NCBI RefSeq assembly: GCF_030846195.1
Contig: NZ_JAVCWH010000010.1
Span: forward strand, 1-64,000
Source: Paracoccus yibinensis
GTDB taxonomy: Bacteria; Pseudomonadota; Alphaproteobacteria; Rhodobacterales; Rhodobacteraceae
Reading direction: 5' to 3'
DNA length: 64,000 nucleotides
Shown here: positions 25,821 through 35,014 of the stretch, in pieces
How the letters are laid out: the number at the start of each line of letters is the position of its first letter
Numbering within the stretch: position 1 is the first letter of the stretch
Made by a program: the position numbers and the translations under genes
Notes under the pieces: generated by a model
What the model was told of the DNA's origin: nothing
Databases searched by the model: none
The model's input: only the letters and a program-made list of their open reading frames with translations

Positions 25821-26173
25821 TGCTGGGTCAAGGCGGGCCAGTGAAGGTCTTTGTGGCGACGCGGCCGGTCGACTTCCGCAAGGGTATCGACGGCCTGGCC
25901 CTGGCAGTCCAGGAGATGTTCGGGTTGGATCCCTTTTGCGGGGCGGTCTTTGTGTTCCGGGCCAAGCGCGCTGACCGGATCAAGCTTCTGGTCTGGGATC
26001 AGACCGGCATGGTGCTGGTTCACAAGCGGCTGGAAGGCGGCAAGTTCGTCTGGCCGCAGGTGCGGGACGGGGTGATGCGGATGTCGTCCGCACAGATGGC
26101 TGCGTTGTTCGAGGGCTTGGACTGGCGCCTTGTCCGACCCGAGCGAGCGCGGCGCCCTTTGACAGCGGGCTGA
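25817..26173 (+). CDS. tnpB: IS66 TnpB
   Basis: A 118-residue protein matching the IS66 Orf2 family: VFVATRPVDFRKGIDGLALA near residues 12-31, and DRIKLLVWDQTGMVLVHKRL near 55-74. It is required for IS66 transposition, with unknown biochemical role. The start overlaps tnpA by 4 bp. Confidence 0.88.
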   Translation: MMLGQGGPVKVFVATRPVDFRKGIDGLALAVQEMFGLDPFCGAVFVFRAKRADRIKLLVWDQTGMVLVHKRLEGGKFVWPQVRDGVMRMSSAQMAALFEGLDWRLVRPERARRPLTAG

Positions 26174-26241
26174 TCGGTCGAACGCTTGGGAATGCCTGTT
26201 TTTGCTGGCTGCAAGGGATAATCCGTGATTCACTTCGAGCC

Positions 26242-27804
26242 ATGGATGCTGATGCTCTTGCCTCGGAAAACACCCTCCTGAAGGCTCGCCTGGCCGAGCT
26301 TGAGGCGGCACTATCCGAAGTGCAGGAGGCCAACCGTCGGTTGGAGGACATTTTGCGCACGGCGCAACGCGCGCAGTTTGGCAAAAGCTCCGAGAAGCTG
26401 TCACCCGACCAGTTCAATCTGCCCTTGGAGGATGCCGAGCTTGCTCAGGGTGTGCTCGAGGCGGCACAGGAAAAGGCCGAGGCGGCGCTACAGGGATTGG
26501 GGGCAAAGACACCCCGCAAACCTGCGCGCAACCGCGGGCATCTGCCGTCGCATCTGCCCCGGATCGAGCGCGTGATCGAACCCCCCAGCACCCTGTGTCC
26601 CTGCGGTTGCGAGATGGCGCGGATCGGGGAGGATGTGTCCAAACGCCTCGATGTGATCCCCGCCCAGTTCCGCATTCTGGTGACGCGTCGACCCAAATAT
26701 GCCTGCCGTCGCTGCTCTCAGACTGTGGCGCAAGCTCATGCTCCCGAGCATGTGGTGCCTGGCGGAATGCCCACGGAGCGGTTTATCGCCTGGATTATTG
26801 TCTCAAAGTTTGGCGACCACCTTCCGTTCTATCGCCAGGCCGAGATCTTCAAGCGTCAGGGGATCGATCTGGATCGCGGCACGCTTGGCAGCTGGGTCGG
26901 CCGTGCCTGCTTCCATCTGACGCCGGTCATCGACCACATGCGCGCTCATCTGCGCGGTGCGGACCGGATCTTCGTCGACGAGACTCGCGCGCCGGTGCTG
27001 GAGCCCGGCCGAAAGGCCACAAAGAGCGGATACTTCTGGGCCGTCGTGTCCGATGATCGCGGATATGGCGGTGCCGGACCGCCGATCGTGCTGTTCCACT
27101 ATGCCCCCGGCCGGGGGAAAGAGCATCCGCTGAAGTTCCTCGGCGGATACCGGGGCCGGTTCCTGCAATGCGACGCCTATCAGTCCTACAATGCGATGAC
27201 CGGGATGGAGCGCGATGCCGGGCCATGGCAGCTGGTCTATTGCTGGACCCATGTTCGCCGTCGCTTCGTGAAGCGCTTCGAAAATGAGGGCTCACCCATT
27301 GCGGAGGAAATGCTGCGCCAGATTGCGCTGCTTTATCAGGTCGAGAAGACGGTCCGAGGAAAGGATCCGGCGCTGCGCCTTGCTGCTCGGCGCGACCATT
27401 CGGCACCAGTCATCGCCGCACTCAAGCCGTGGCTGGAGGCCAAGCTTTCCCGCATTCCGCAGAAATCCCAACTGGCCGAGGACATCCGCTACACTCTTGC
27501 CCATTGGCCCGGCCTGATCCGCTTCCTCGAGGACGGCACGCTTGAGCTGGACACCAACCCGGTCGAGAACCAGATCCGCCCAATAGCTCTTACCAGAAAA
27601 AATGCACTTTTTGCCGGCAATGAAACCGGCGCAGAGAACTGGGCAATGCTGGCCTCGCTGGTCGCCACCTGCAAAATGTCTAGCGTGAACCCTGTCGACT
27701 ATATCGCCAACACTCTTCAGGCCATTCTCGACGGACATCCGAAATCCCGCATCGAGGACCTCATGCCCTGGCACTTCAGCCAAACGTCAAGCCTCGCAGC
27801 ATAG
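26242..27804 (+). CDS. tnpC: IS66 transposase TnpC
   Basis: A 520-residue DDE transposase. An N-terminal coiled-coil (residues 1-50, ENTLLKARLAELEAALSEVQ) is followed by a zinc-finger region (CPCGCEMARIGEDVSKRLDV and CRRCSQTVAQ). The catalytic core has IFVDETRAP with the first aspartate, LQCDAYQSYNAM with the second and LDTNPVENQIRPI with the glutamate. Length and motifs are those of an intact IS66 transposase. It ends 20 bp before the right terminal repeat. Confidence 0.9.
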   Translation: MDADALASENTLLKARLAELEAALSEVQEANRRLEDILRTAQRAQFGKSSEKLSPDQFNLPLEDAELAQGVLEAAQEKAEAALQGLGAKTPRKPARNRGHLPSHLPRIERVIEPPSTLCPCGCEMARIGEDVSKRLDVIPAQFRILVTRRPKYACRRCSQTVAQAHAPEHVVPGGMPTERFIAWIIVSKFGDHLPFYRQAEIFKRQGIDLDRGTLGSWVGRACFHLTPVIDHMRAHLRGADRIFVDETRAPVLEPGRKATKSGYFWAVVSDDRGYGGAGPPIVLFHYAPGRGKEHPLKFLGGYRGRFLQCDAYQSYNAMTGMERDAGPWQLVYCWTHVRRRFVKRFENEGSPIAEEMLRQIALLYQVEKTVRGKDPALRLAARRDHSAPVIAALKPWLEAKLSRIPQKSQLAEDIRYTLAHWPGLIRFLEDGTLELDTNPVENQIRPIALTRKNALFAGNETGAENWAMLASLVATCKMSSVNPVDYIANTLQAILDGHPKSRIEDLMPWHFSQTSSLAA

Positions 27805-27824
27805 GGTAGAGCCGTAGCGCTTAC

Positions 27825-27832
27825 TTCCGTCT
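27825..27832. repeat. Target-site duplication, right copy (IS66)
   Basis: Exact copy of TTCCGTCT directly after the right terminal repeat of the IS66. Confidence 0.85.
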
Positions 27833-28287
27833 TAGTGAGCACGGACAAACTTTGGCAATGGTAGTCGGGTCGGAGATGCGCATCGATGCTCTGCCTGTTT
27901 ATCGGTATATCTGCCGTAGGGCAGTGCAGGTGACAGACACTTTCCTCTGGACAGGCGCGACTCGCGGTGTCCGAGCCGTGCAAGGGCCGCCGATGGCAAC
28001 AAGCGGGGGTGGGTCACCAGTGGGCGGGGAACGGGCATTGTCAAGTCGCCACGAACAGGTTCGACTGGGCAAAATCTTTTTGGCTTCAAGATGCTCAAAT
28101 GTAAGGTGAAGTCCAGTTTAAAACGATCAGGCTTGTGGAGTTGCTGTAGCTTGAAGATTTTCGGACAACACGGATAACAGACACTCGGCAAGGACGGTGA
28201 GAATCTCCGTTTTACCTACTTGCGCGGTGAATACGTATTTTGATAGTCTGGCGTAGACGCGTCAGACTGCTTTGTGGAGCGCGTCGC
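27833..28287. other. Non-coding stretch before the conjugation operon
   Basis: About 455 bp with more A+T than the backbone. No frame on either strand resembles a known family. It must hold the promoter for the genes starting at 28288, but I could not single out a convincing one. Confidence 0.45.
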
Positions 28288-28659
28288 ATGACCAACCAAG
28301 TCCAGGTTAGCAACGAGGTGCTCACCGTTGACATGTGTAGGGAAAAACTCCTGGACGGCTGGGAACTTCACGTTGTTTGTGCTGAAGACCCTGTCCCAGC
28401 ACAAAACACGGTCCGAGGCTCTTGGTACCTGGTGGCCTTCGAGCCAGAAACAGGCCGCTTTGGTGTGGTCGTCGCTCAGAGAGACCTGTACCGTGAACGA
28501 CGGCGGGCTGAGCAATCTGGACGTAAGCTTGATCCGTCAGATTACGCGTACAAGGAGATCAAGACCACCACCGGGCTGTTCAACGCTCAGACGGATCTGG
28601 GGATCACCGCCACCGTTATTCCCGGAGCCAAAGGCGTCACCATGGTGGCGCGGCTCTAA
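28288..28659 (+). CDS. Hypothetical protein upstream of the T4SS operon
   Basis: A 123-residue soluble protein: [20 protein letters not shown] then [16 protein letters not shown] and [16 protein letters not shown]. No family is recognised. GTGGAGCG precedes the ATG. It is read in the same direction as the secretion operon and ends 85 bp before the first transglycosylase, so it might be the first gene of the transcript or a regulator. Codon use looks less GC-biased than in the virB genes. Confidence 0.55.
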   Translation: MTNQVQVSNEVLTVDMCREKLLDGWELHVVCAEDPVPAQNTVRGSWYLVAFEPETGRFGVVVAQRDLYRERRRAEQSGRKLDPSDYAYKEIKTTTGLFNAQTDLGITATVIPGAKGVTMVARL

Positions 28660-28744
28660 CTCAGGCAAACAAAACGCGTCACCCGCATCCGCGCTTCGGA
28701 TTGCTTATCGTCCGGACCGCAGAAAATTCGTTTGGAGCCTTGTC

Positions 28745-29470
28745 GTGGAAACGGCTACCTCGTTCAAACGAAGGCAGCATGGTTCTGTCAAAACTGCGAT
28801 CTTAATCAGCCTGATCGGACTTGTCTCACCTGCCGTAGCCGATGTTCTGCGCTTTGACGCAAGCGGAAGGCAGATTGGTATTCGGGGTTCCAACTCCGTG
28901 CAGCACTTCGATGCTGACGGTCGTCGCATCAACTTACAATCTCGAGAAGGTGTGGCCGCTGATGAGGGGGCCGCCAACTCTGGCAACGCCATGATGTTTT
29001 TGGCGCCTCTGGATGCATCACTATCTGACCCGCTAGCCTCCGGCCGCCACGGGACCGGCATTGCTGCCACGCGAACAGTGGCGCTCCGTTACCAGCATCA
29101 CCCTGCCCTCTCGCAGAACGATATCTCGCCCCGGGAGTGGGCAGCCCTCTTCCAGGCCCTGGTGTGGCAGGAGTCGCGCTTCAACCCCCGTGCGGTGAGT
29201 CACAAAGGTGCCATCGGCTACGCGCAGCTGATGCCCGGTACGGCCGCAAGGCTCGGCGTGAACCCGCACGATCCGATGCAGAACCTCGACGGCGGCGCCC
29301 GCTACCTGCTCCTGCAATTGCAGGTGTTCCGCTCACCCTTGCTGGCGCTTGCGGCCTACAATGCCGGGCCTGGCGCCGTCGAACGCTACCGCGGCGTTCC
29401 CCCCTATCGGGAAACCCGTGACTACGTGATCCGCGTGCTGGCGGAACGAGACCGCCTCCTCCGAAACTAG
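28745..29470 (+). CDS. virB1: Lytic transglycosylase (VirB1-like)
   Basis: A 241-residue protein with an N-terminal hydrophobic signal segment ([17 protein letters not shown]) and a C-terminal SLT domain. The catalytic glutamate lies in [14 protein letters not shown] near residue 142, followed by [15 protein letters not shown] and [20 protein letters not shown]. It opens gaps in peptidoglycan for assembly of the secretion channel. GTG 28745 is the most plausible start, giving a short basic N-terminus before the signal; the frame is open far upstream to 28328, which would overlap the previous gene. virB2 starts 15 bp downstream. Confidence 0.8.
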   Translation: METATSFKRRQHGSVKTAILISLIGLVSPAVADVLRFDASGRQIGIRGSNSVQHFDADGRRINLQSREGVAADEGAANSGNAMMFLAPLDASLSDPLASGRHGTGIAATRTVALRYQHHPALSQNDISPREWAALFQALVWQESRFNPRAVSHKGAIGYAQLMPGTAARLGVNPHDPMQNLDGGARYLLLQLQVFRSPLLALAAYNAGPGAVERYRGVPPYRETRDYVIRVLAERDRLLRN

Positions 29471-29484
29471 GAAAGGCCACCCTC

Positions 29485-29790
29485 ATGGCTCCGATCCGTT
29501 TCCTGATGCCTACCCTCCTCGCCGCGATCCTTGTAATTGCCGTTTCTGGCGATGCTTTGGCGCAATCGGGCGTGGACTTCACGAAAGCCGATACGGTCGG
29601 CAACGACTTTGTGGCCTGGATCCGCGGCAACATCGCCACCGTCTTCTTCACGGTGGCCATTGTTCTGGCAGGCTTTGCGGCCGCCTTCAACAAGATCAGC
29701 TGGATGTGGGTGCTGATGATTGCCGTCGGCGCCTTTCTGGTCTTCGGCGCGCCGGGCTTTGTGGCGGACCTGAAGGCGGTCTTCAGCTGA
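29485..29790 (+). CDS. virB2: VirB2-type major pilin
   Basis: A 101-residue protein of the TrbC/VirB2 family, with a signal peptide (APIRFLMPTLLAAILVIAVSG, cleavage near ALAQ) and two membrane helices separated by a short loop (FFTVAIVLAGFAAAFN and MWVLMIAVGAFLVFGAP). It forms the conjugative pilus. GGAAAGG lies upstream of the ATG. Its stop overlaps the virB3 start. Confidence 0.88.
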   Translation: MAPIRFLMPTLLAAILVIAVSGDALAQSGVDFTKADTVGNDFVAWIRGNIATVFFTVAIVLAGFAAAFNKISWMWVLMIAVGAFLVFGAPGFVADLKAVFS

Positions 29791-30065
29791 TGGAGCGTCA
29801 TGCCGTCATTCTCGGGCTGTCGCGCCAGGCCAGGCTCCTCGGCCTGCCGATGCCCTACACGATGGCGGTTGGCGCGCTTGTGATGCTGCCCTTCATCTGG
29901 GTCAAGGCCGCCCCATGGCTGCTGACCGCACCGCTCTGGTACGGCCTCGCCCGCTTGATCACCGCAATGAACCCCAACGGCCACAAGGCCGTGGCGGTGG
30001 TGATGAGGAAGACCCCACCGCCCTTGTCCCGAAAAAAACGAAGGCTGGGCCGCCATTATGTTTAG
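29790..30065 (+). CDS. virB3: VirB3-type inner-membrane protein
   Basis: A 91-residue protein with two close hydrophobic segments (residues about 20-55) after a short N-terminus, as in VirB3. The C-terminal tail is strongly basic (RKTPPPLSRKKRRLGRHYV). It works with VirB4 at the inner membrane. Start ATG 29790 overlaps the virB2 stop (TGATG). It overlaps virB4 by 8 bp. Confidence 0.82.
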   Translation: MERHAVILGLSRQARLLGLPMPYTMAVGALVMLPFIWVKAAPWLLTAPLWYGLARLITAMNPNGHKAVAVVMRKTPPPLSRKKRRLGRHYV

Positions 30066-32409
30066 CGCCCGATCTCTCCCGATCAGCGAACGCGCGCGGC
30101 GCCATGTGCCGAGATCGCCGCAGGTCTATGCGGAGATGCCCTATGCGCTGGAGATCGACGATCACACGGTGCGCACCCGCGAGAACGCGCTGATGATGAG
30201 CCTGGAGATCGGCGGCATCGACGGGATTACCGCCTCCGACCGGGACATCCTCGATCTGGCCCGCAGCTTCGCGGCCATCCTCGACGGGCTTGATGACCGG
30301 TTCAGCTTCTACATCCACCGGCTGATGCGGCCCGCCGCGCTCAGCCTGAAGCCCCTTTATGGCGAGGGCTTCGCGCAGGACGTGGAGACGGCATGGCGCA
30401 GCCATCTGTCCGGCCGCGCCTTGCGCGAGTTCATGCTGGTGCTGACGGTGGTGCGCAACAAGCGGGTGCCGCTCAGGGTGCCGCTTTTTGCAAAGGCCGC
30501 CGGGCGGCTTCTCGACCGCAACACCGCTGAACGCCTGGGCGAGCTCCGCGAGGTCGTCTCGATCCTGGAGAACAGCCTGCCGCTGAAGGCCCATCGCCTC
30601 AGGATCAGCGACGGCACGCTTCTCGGCTTCTACTCGGCCATCAGCACCGGGCTTTACCGGCCCGAGTATCGCGGGCTGCACACGCTGATCGCCGAGGATG
30701 TCTCGCTCCTGTCCGTTCGCTTCAAGGGAGCGGTGGCCGAGTTCCGCGACGGCTTTGACGAGCCGCGCTTTGCGGCCGTCCTGTCGGTCTGGCGCAATGC
30801 CCAGCAGACCTGGCCGGGCATGCTCGATGCCCTTGATGCCGGCACCGACACGGTGATCTCGCATTCCTATACGCCCGTTGCCATGACCAAGGTCAGCGAA
30901 CTGGCCAAGCGCCGCATCCAGCAGATGGAGGCGGCGGGCGATCTGGTCGGCTCCATTGCCGCCGACCTGCACCAGACCTATGACGATGTGGAGTCGGGCC
31001 GCTGCGGCTTTGGCGAGCACCAGCTGACGATCACGGTCTTTGCCGAGAGCCCTGCCGCGCTGGAGGCCAGGGTGTCCCAAGTCCGCAGCGTGGCCGAACA
31101 GGCCAAGGTGAAGCTGGTGCGCTGCAACGACACGATGGCTGCCACCTACTTCGCGGCCCATCCCGGCAACCGGGACTACGAGATCTGGAACCCGCTGACC
31201 AAGTCGCTCAACTTCGCCGACATGGCCTCCTTCCACATGGCAGACGCGGGCACCCGGGCCGAGGCCCTGCCCTGGCGCACGCCGGTCACGGTGTTCCAGA
31301 CAGTAACGGGTGCGGCGCATCGCTTCAGCTTCCATGCGCCGGGCGATCCCAAGGCCGAGCCCACCATTGGGCATACGCTGTTTCTTGGTCCCTCGGGCAG
31401 CGGCAAGTCCTCGCTGATGGCGTTTCTGGCCGCGCAGGCGCAGCGGACGGGTGCCCGGATGATCCTCTTTGACAAGGACCAGGCGCTGCGCATGGCGATC
31501 ACGGCGCTTGGGGGCCGGTATGCGGCCATTCGCGCGGGTCAGCCCACCGGGCTCAATCCGCTTCTGACGGAGTGCGGCTCACGGGGCGAGGCCTGGCTTC
31601 TCGGCTGGCTGGCCCGGCTGGTCGAGCGCGACGGTCCTCGGCTCGCGCCGCAGCAGGCCGAAGCGCTCAAAGGGGCCGTTCGCCAGAACGGTCAGGCACC
31701 GGAGGCGCTCAGGACCTTCGCCCATTTCGGGGACCTGATCGGCGATGTGGGAGATAACCGCGACCTGGCGATGAAGCTTGCCGAATGGGCACCCGAGGGG
31801 CGCTACGCCTGGGTCTTCGGGGAGGCCGATCAGCCGGTGATCGATCTCACCGCGCCTGTGACGGGGATCGACCTGACCGAGATCCTGTCCATGGCCACGG
31901 AGCGCACGGCGGTGCTGTCCTACATCTTCCGGCGCCTTGAGCTTCTCTTCGAGGAAAAGCGCCCGACCCTTCTGGTGATCGACGAGGCCTCAACGGTCTT
32001 TGACGATACGTTCTTCGCCCGCTGGCTGCCGAAGTGGCTGGTCACCGTGCGCAAGCTCAATGTCGTGGTGGTGCTGCTTACGCAGTTCCCGTCCCAGATC
32101 CGCGACAGCCACTCCGGCTCGATCATCCAGGCCATGCCGAACCAGATGATCTTCCCCAACCGGGCTGCCGACATTGCGGACTACGAGGGCTTCGGCTTCA
32201 CCGACAACGAGTTGCACTTCATCCTGACGGGACGCACGGCCGAGCGCCAAGCGCTGTGGCGCCACGGTGACGGCTCCACGATCCTGGACGTCGATCTCGC
32301 ACCGCTCGGCCCTCTCCTGACGGCGCTTGGTGGCGGCGAGGCAGGCCACCGGGCGTTCGGCGCCGATTATGCCGCGCGGCCGCATTTCTGGAGGACCCAC
32401 GATGCGTAA
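30058..32409 (+). CDS. virB4: VirB4 ATPase
   Basis: A 783-residue ATPase of the type IV secretion system. Walker A is GPSGSGKSS near residues 444-452, Walker B LLVIDEAST near 637-645; the CagE/TrbE/VirB N-terminal domain precedes (about 170-370). Motifs after Walker B (VLLTQFPSQIRDS, then MPNQMIFPN) are typical. It drives pilus assembly and substrate transfer from the cytoplasmic face. Length is normal. It overlaps virB3 and the following lipoprotein gene by a few bases. Confidence 0.93.
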   Translation: MFSARSLPISERARRHVPRSPQVYAEMPYALEIDDHTVRTRENALMMSLEIGGIDGITASDRDILDLARSFAAILDGLDDRFSFYIHRLMRPAALSLKPLYGEGFAQDVETAWRSHLSGRALREFMLVLTVVRNKRVPLRVPLFAKAAGRLLDRNTAERLGELREVVSILENSLPLKAHRLRISDGTLLGFYSAISTGLYRPEYRGLHTLIAEDVSLLSVRFKGAVAEFRDGFDEPRFAAVLSVWRNAQQTWPGMLDALDAGTDTVISHSYTPVAMTKVSELAKRRIQQMEAAGDLVGSIAADLHQTYDDVESGRCGFGEHQLTITVFAESPAALEARVSQVRSVAEQAKVKLVRCNDTMAATYFAAHPGNRDYEIWNPLTKSLNFADMASFHMADAGTRAEALPWRTPVTVFQTVTGAAHRFSFHAPGDPKAEPTIGHTLFLGPSGSGKSSLMAFLAAQAQRTGARMILFDKDQALRMAITALGGRYAAIRAGQPTGLNPLLTECGSRGEAWLLGWLARLVERDGPRLAPQQAEALKGAVRQNGQAPEALRTFAHFGDLIGDVGDNRDLAMKLAEWAPEGRYAWVFGEADQPVIDLTAPVTGIDLTEILSMATERTAVLSYIFRRLELLFEEKRPTLLVIDEASTVFDDTFFARWLPKWLVTVRKLNVVVVLLTQFPSQIRDSHSGSIIQAMPNQMIFPNRAADIADYEGFGFTDNELHFILTGRTAERQALWRHGDGSTILDVDLAPLGPLLTALGGGEAGHRAFGADYAARPHFWRTHDA

Positions 32410-32524
32410 GCTCCTGATGCTCGCAGGCCTGGCCGCCCTGCTTGCGGGCTGCGGCGACCCGCCGATCCGCAAGACCAACTGCTGGTCGGGCATGGCCTTC
32501 CTGGCCACAAGCGACTGCCGGTAG
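32402..32524 (+). CDS. Small lipoprotein, VirB7-like
   Basis: A 40-residue peptide with a signal peptide ending in the lipobox LLAGC (Cys17), then a short polar tail with two more cysteines (NCWSG and SDCR). Its size, lipobox and place between virB4 and the next virB genes fit VirB7, the outer-membrane lipoprotein that binds VirB9. VirB7 is poorly conserved, so this is an inference. It starts inside the end of virB4. Confidence 0.65.
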   Translation: MRKLLMLAGLAALLAGCGDPPIRKTNCWSGMAFLATSDCR

Positions 32525-32535
32525 GAGGAGGTGCG

Positions 32536-33687
32536 ATGCAGGCCCGCGTTTCCGCTCCCGCCTGCATCCTGATCGCCCTTGTGGTGATCCCCGCAGGCGT
32601 GGCGGGGCAAGGCGTGCCGGTGATCGATGCGAAAAAGGTTGCCCTTGAGGTGCTCGGCCTGCGCGAGGAGGCGGCCCGCACAGGGGAGTTGCAGGCCAAG
32701 AACGAGGAACGGCTCCGGCAGATTGGAGCGCGCGGCGATCAGCTGGCGGCGGCGCAGGAGACGCTCGATCTGCTGTCCGAGACTTCCCGCTTCGTGCCGG
32801 GCCTCGAAGCCGCGGGGGTCGCGGGCGATGGTGCCTTCACGGGAGCCGCGGAAATCTACGCCGCCCCCGACAACAACCCTTATGCCGCCCGCATCATGGG
32901 CGATGCACCCCTCACGATCGAGCAGATGATAGCGGACACCGCGCAGGCGCATGCCGGACACCCGGCGCTGGCGCGGGCGGGCATCGATGCGGTCGAGTTC
33001 CGCTGCTGGCTGCAGGCGCTCGTCAAGCAGGAGTCGAACTTCTCCATCGGCGCCCGCAGCCCTGTGGGCGCCTTCGGGCTGACCCAGATCATGCCGGGCA
33101 CCTTTACCGAGCTTGGCATTCCCGACAATGGCAGCCGCCAGGATCCCCGCACCCAGCTCGATGGCGGCGCGCGCTATCTCCTGAAGGGCCTCGGCATGTT
33201 CGGGACCATGCCGCTGGCGCTCGCCGCCTACAATGCGGGACCCGGCGCCGTCTCGAGATATGGCGGCATCCCGCCCTACACGGAGACCCAGACCTACGTC
33301 GCGAAGATCACCGGCTACTACAACCGCTATGCGGCGCGCATGGGCGGCGATCCGCAAACCATCGGCACGCTTGATCCGCGCGACATGGTGATCGCCGAAG
33401 CCTCGAACGTCTCGGACGCGGCCGGGGGCTATGCCGCGGTCAGCCTGAATACCATGGCGGGCTCCATGACCCGGCTGAAGGACATCCTGCGGCAGGTCGA
33501 GGCGACCCGGTCTGCCAAGGCCGCCATGGATCTCAACACCTATGCCCGCGTCGAGGTGGCGCGCATGGCGGTGATCCTGACCCGGCTGCAGGCGGTGAAG
33601 CGCAAGGTCGAGGCCGCCCGCACCGCGCTGCTCCTCGAGGCCTATGCGCGCGACGAGGACTACCTGAACATGAGGATCGACGGATGA
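32536..33687 (+). CDS. Lytic transglycosylase embedded in a VirB5-like protein
   Basis: A 383-residue exported protein with a signal peptide (residues 1-23). A helical N-terminal part (KVALEVLGLREEAARTGELQ) is similar in style to the following VirB5. A central SLT domain follows, with catalytic Glu in LVKQESNFSIGARS near residue 168, then FGLTQIMPGTFTELGI and [13 protein letters not shown]. The C-terminal helical part (about 295-383) ends YARDEDYLNMRIDG, which echoes the end of VirB5 (ERYLRMKLED). It therefore reads as a VirB5-like fold with a transglycosylase inside, and is the second transglycosylase of this operon. Confidence 0.72.
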   Translation: MQARVSAPACILIALVVIPAGVAGQGVPVIDAKKVALEVLGLREEAARTGELQAKNEERLRQIGARGDQLAAAQETLDLLSETSRFVPGLEAAGVAGDGAFTGAAEIYAAPDNNPYAARIMGDAPLTIEQMIADTAQAHAGHPALARAGIDAVEFRCWLQALVKQESNFSIGARSPVGAFGLTQIMPGTFTELGIPDNGSRQDPRTQLDGGARYLLKGLGMFGTMPLALAAYNAGPGAVSRYGGIPPYTETQTYVAKITGYYNRYAARMGGDPQTIGTLDPRDMVIAEASNVSDAAGGYAAVSLNTMAGSMTRLKDILRQVEATRSAKAAMDLNTYARVEVARMAVILTRLQAVKRKVEAARTALLLEAYARDEDYLNMRIDG

Positions 33688-34475
33688 GACGGATCTCGAA
33701 AGCACTCGCACTCGGCGCCCTGTCCGGCGTCCTGGCCCTGCCCGCCGGCGGACAAGGCGTGCCCACCATTGACGCAACAAGCCTGGCCAAGCTCGCCGAA
33801 CAGCTGACCGAGGCAAAGCTGCAGTTGAAGGAGCAGATCGCCCAGAACCTCAAGCTCGACGAGCAGACGACACAGCTTCTCCAGCAGATCGTGCTGCTGC
33901 AGGACCAGATCCGCGCCTTGCGCGATGGGCTCACCCTGGCCGACCTCGGCGTCGATCCCGAGAGCTTCCTCCGAGACATCCTGCCTGGGTTCTCGGACCT
34001 GACTACCTCGGTCGAGGCCGCGCGCATGGGCGACTGGACCCGCGTGCTGGCCTCGGGCGATGTCCTGGGCAGCGGGCGCACCGTCACGGGTCATGTGGAC
34101 GGCACCTTTGCAACCGCGGGCCTCACGCGGGAGCGCGTCGACACGCTGGCCAGCAGCGAGGACCACACAGCGGCCAGGATCGGGCAGTCCGCAAACGTCA
34201 ATGCCTTCATGAGCGTGGCCGCGGAAAGCTCGGCACAGGCGGCGACGGACAGCCTGACGCGGCTCGATGGTCTCGTGCAGACCATCCCTGACACGGCCGG
34301 GCTGAAGGAAGCCATCGATCTCAACACGCGGGTCACCGCCGAGCTTGGCATTGCGCTTGCCAATGTCTGGTCGATGGAGGCGATCCAGACGGTCGGTCAG
34401 GGTAACATGGGCGTCATGGACGCGGCAACCGCGGCCGACGAGGAAAGGTACCTGCGCATGAAGCTGGAGGACTGA
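33684..34475 (+). CDS. virB5: VirB5-type minor pilus protein
   Basis: A 263-residue secreted protein. A signal peptide ends near residue 23 (LALPAGGQG), then a long helical region begins (DATSLAKLAEQLTEAKLQLK, ETTQLLQQIVLLQ-like heptads to about 75). The C-terminal half is helical and ends EERYLRMKLED. VirB5 sits at the pilus tip and contacts recipient cells. The start overlaps the previous gene by 4 bp. Confidence 0.8.
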   Translation: MRRISKALALGALSGVLALPAGGQGVPTIDATSLAKLAEQLTEAKLQLKEQIAQNLKLDEQTTQLLQQIVLLQDQIRALRDGLTLADLGVDPESFLRDILPGFSDLTTSVEAARMGDWTRVLASGDVLGSGRTVTGHVDGTFATAGLTRERVDTLASSEDHTAARIGQSANVNAFMSVAAESSAQAATDSLTRLDGLVQTIPDTAGLKEAIDLNTRVTAELGIALANVWSMEAIQTVGQGNMGVMDAATAADEERYLRMKLED

Positions 34476-34477
34476 CC

Positions 34478-35014
34478 ATGAGACGGACGGCATTGCTGAG
34501 CGGGCTGGTGATCCTGGGCATTGGCACGATGGGCCCGGCGCAAACCTCCGGAGCGCCTCCTGACCTCCCCGAGCCGGAACTGCAGGAACTCTTGGACCAA
34601 CAGGCCGAAATGAGCGAGGCGGAACGGAAAGCCGAGGAGGATTTCCTGAACCTCGACCTGTCATCCGATGTGGACGTGTCCAGTGTCGAACGGGTGCCGA
34701 GTGCAGATCAGAACCAGCCCAATCGGACCTGTGAACCCACGCCGGAAATGAATGCCAACCTGAGATCTCCAGGAAAGAGGGGGAACAGAGCTTACCGCGA
34801 CATTTCAGCTTATCTCTCCGTAACGAATGTGATCGCGAAAAAAGATTGCACTTGTGCGGCTAAAATCATCCCGCATGAAACCGTGGCTCTGTTTGCGGAG
34901 CGGTTGCGCGAGCAACTGGACGTGGACGTCCTCACACCGGATCACACCCGCGATTTCTACAAAGCTTATGAACGGCAGATCAAGATCATCGACGCAATGT
35001 GCGGGGAATACTGA
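34478..35014 (+). CDS. Exported protein in the exclusion/VirB7 slot of the T4SS operon
   Basis: A 178-residue protein with an N-terminal signal-like segment (RTALLSGLVILGIGTMGPAQ), a glutamate-rich helical stretch (about 30-60) and a C-terminal part with four cysteines, including KKDCTCAAKI and DAMCGEY. I do not recognise a family. Genes for entry exclusion or small lipoproteins often stand between virB5 and virB6, so it could be either, but no lipobox is seen. The C-terminal half has a lower G+C than the virB genes around it. Its stop overlaps the virB6 start. Confidence 0.65.
   Translation: MRRTALLSGLVILGIGTMGPAQTSGAPPDLPEPELQELLDQQAEMSEAERKAEEDFLNLDLSSDVDVSSVERVPSADQNQPNRTCEPTPEMNANLRSPGKRGNRAYRDISAYLSVTNVIAKKDCTCAAKIIPHETVALFAERLREQLDVDVLTPDHTRDFYKAYERQIKIIDAMCGEY

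Larger units (their letters stand above)
25304..27824 (+). mobile_element. Complete IS66-family insertion sequence
   Basis: A 2521-bp element carrying tnpA, tnpB and tnpC on the plus strand. The ends form an inverted repeat (GTAAGCGC at the left, GCGCTTAC at the right), and the flanks are the exact 8-bp duplication TTCCGTCT. All three reading frames are open. It lies in the gap between the alpha/beta hydrolase gene and a stretch of no recognised function, so it interrupts no obvious gene. Confidence 0.88.
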
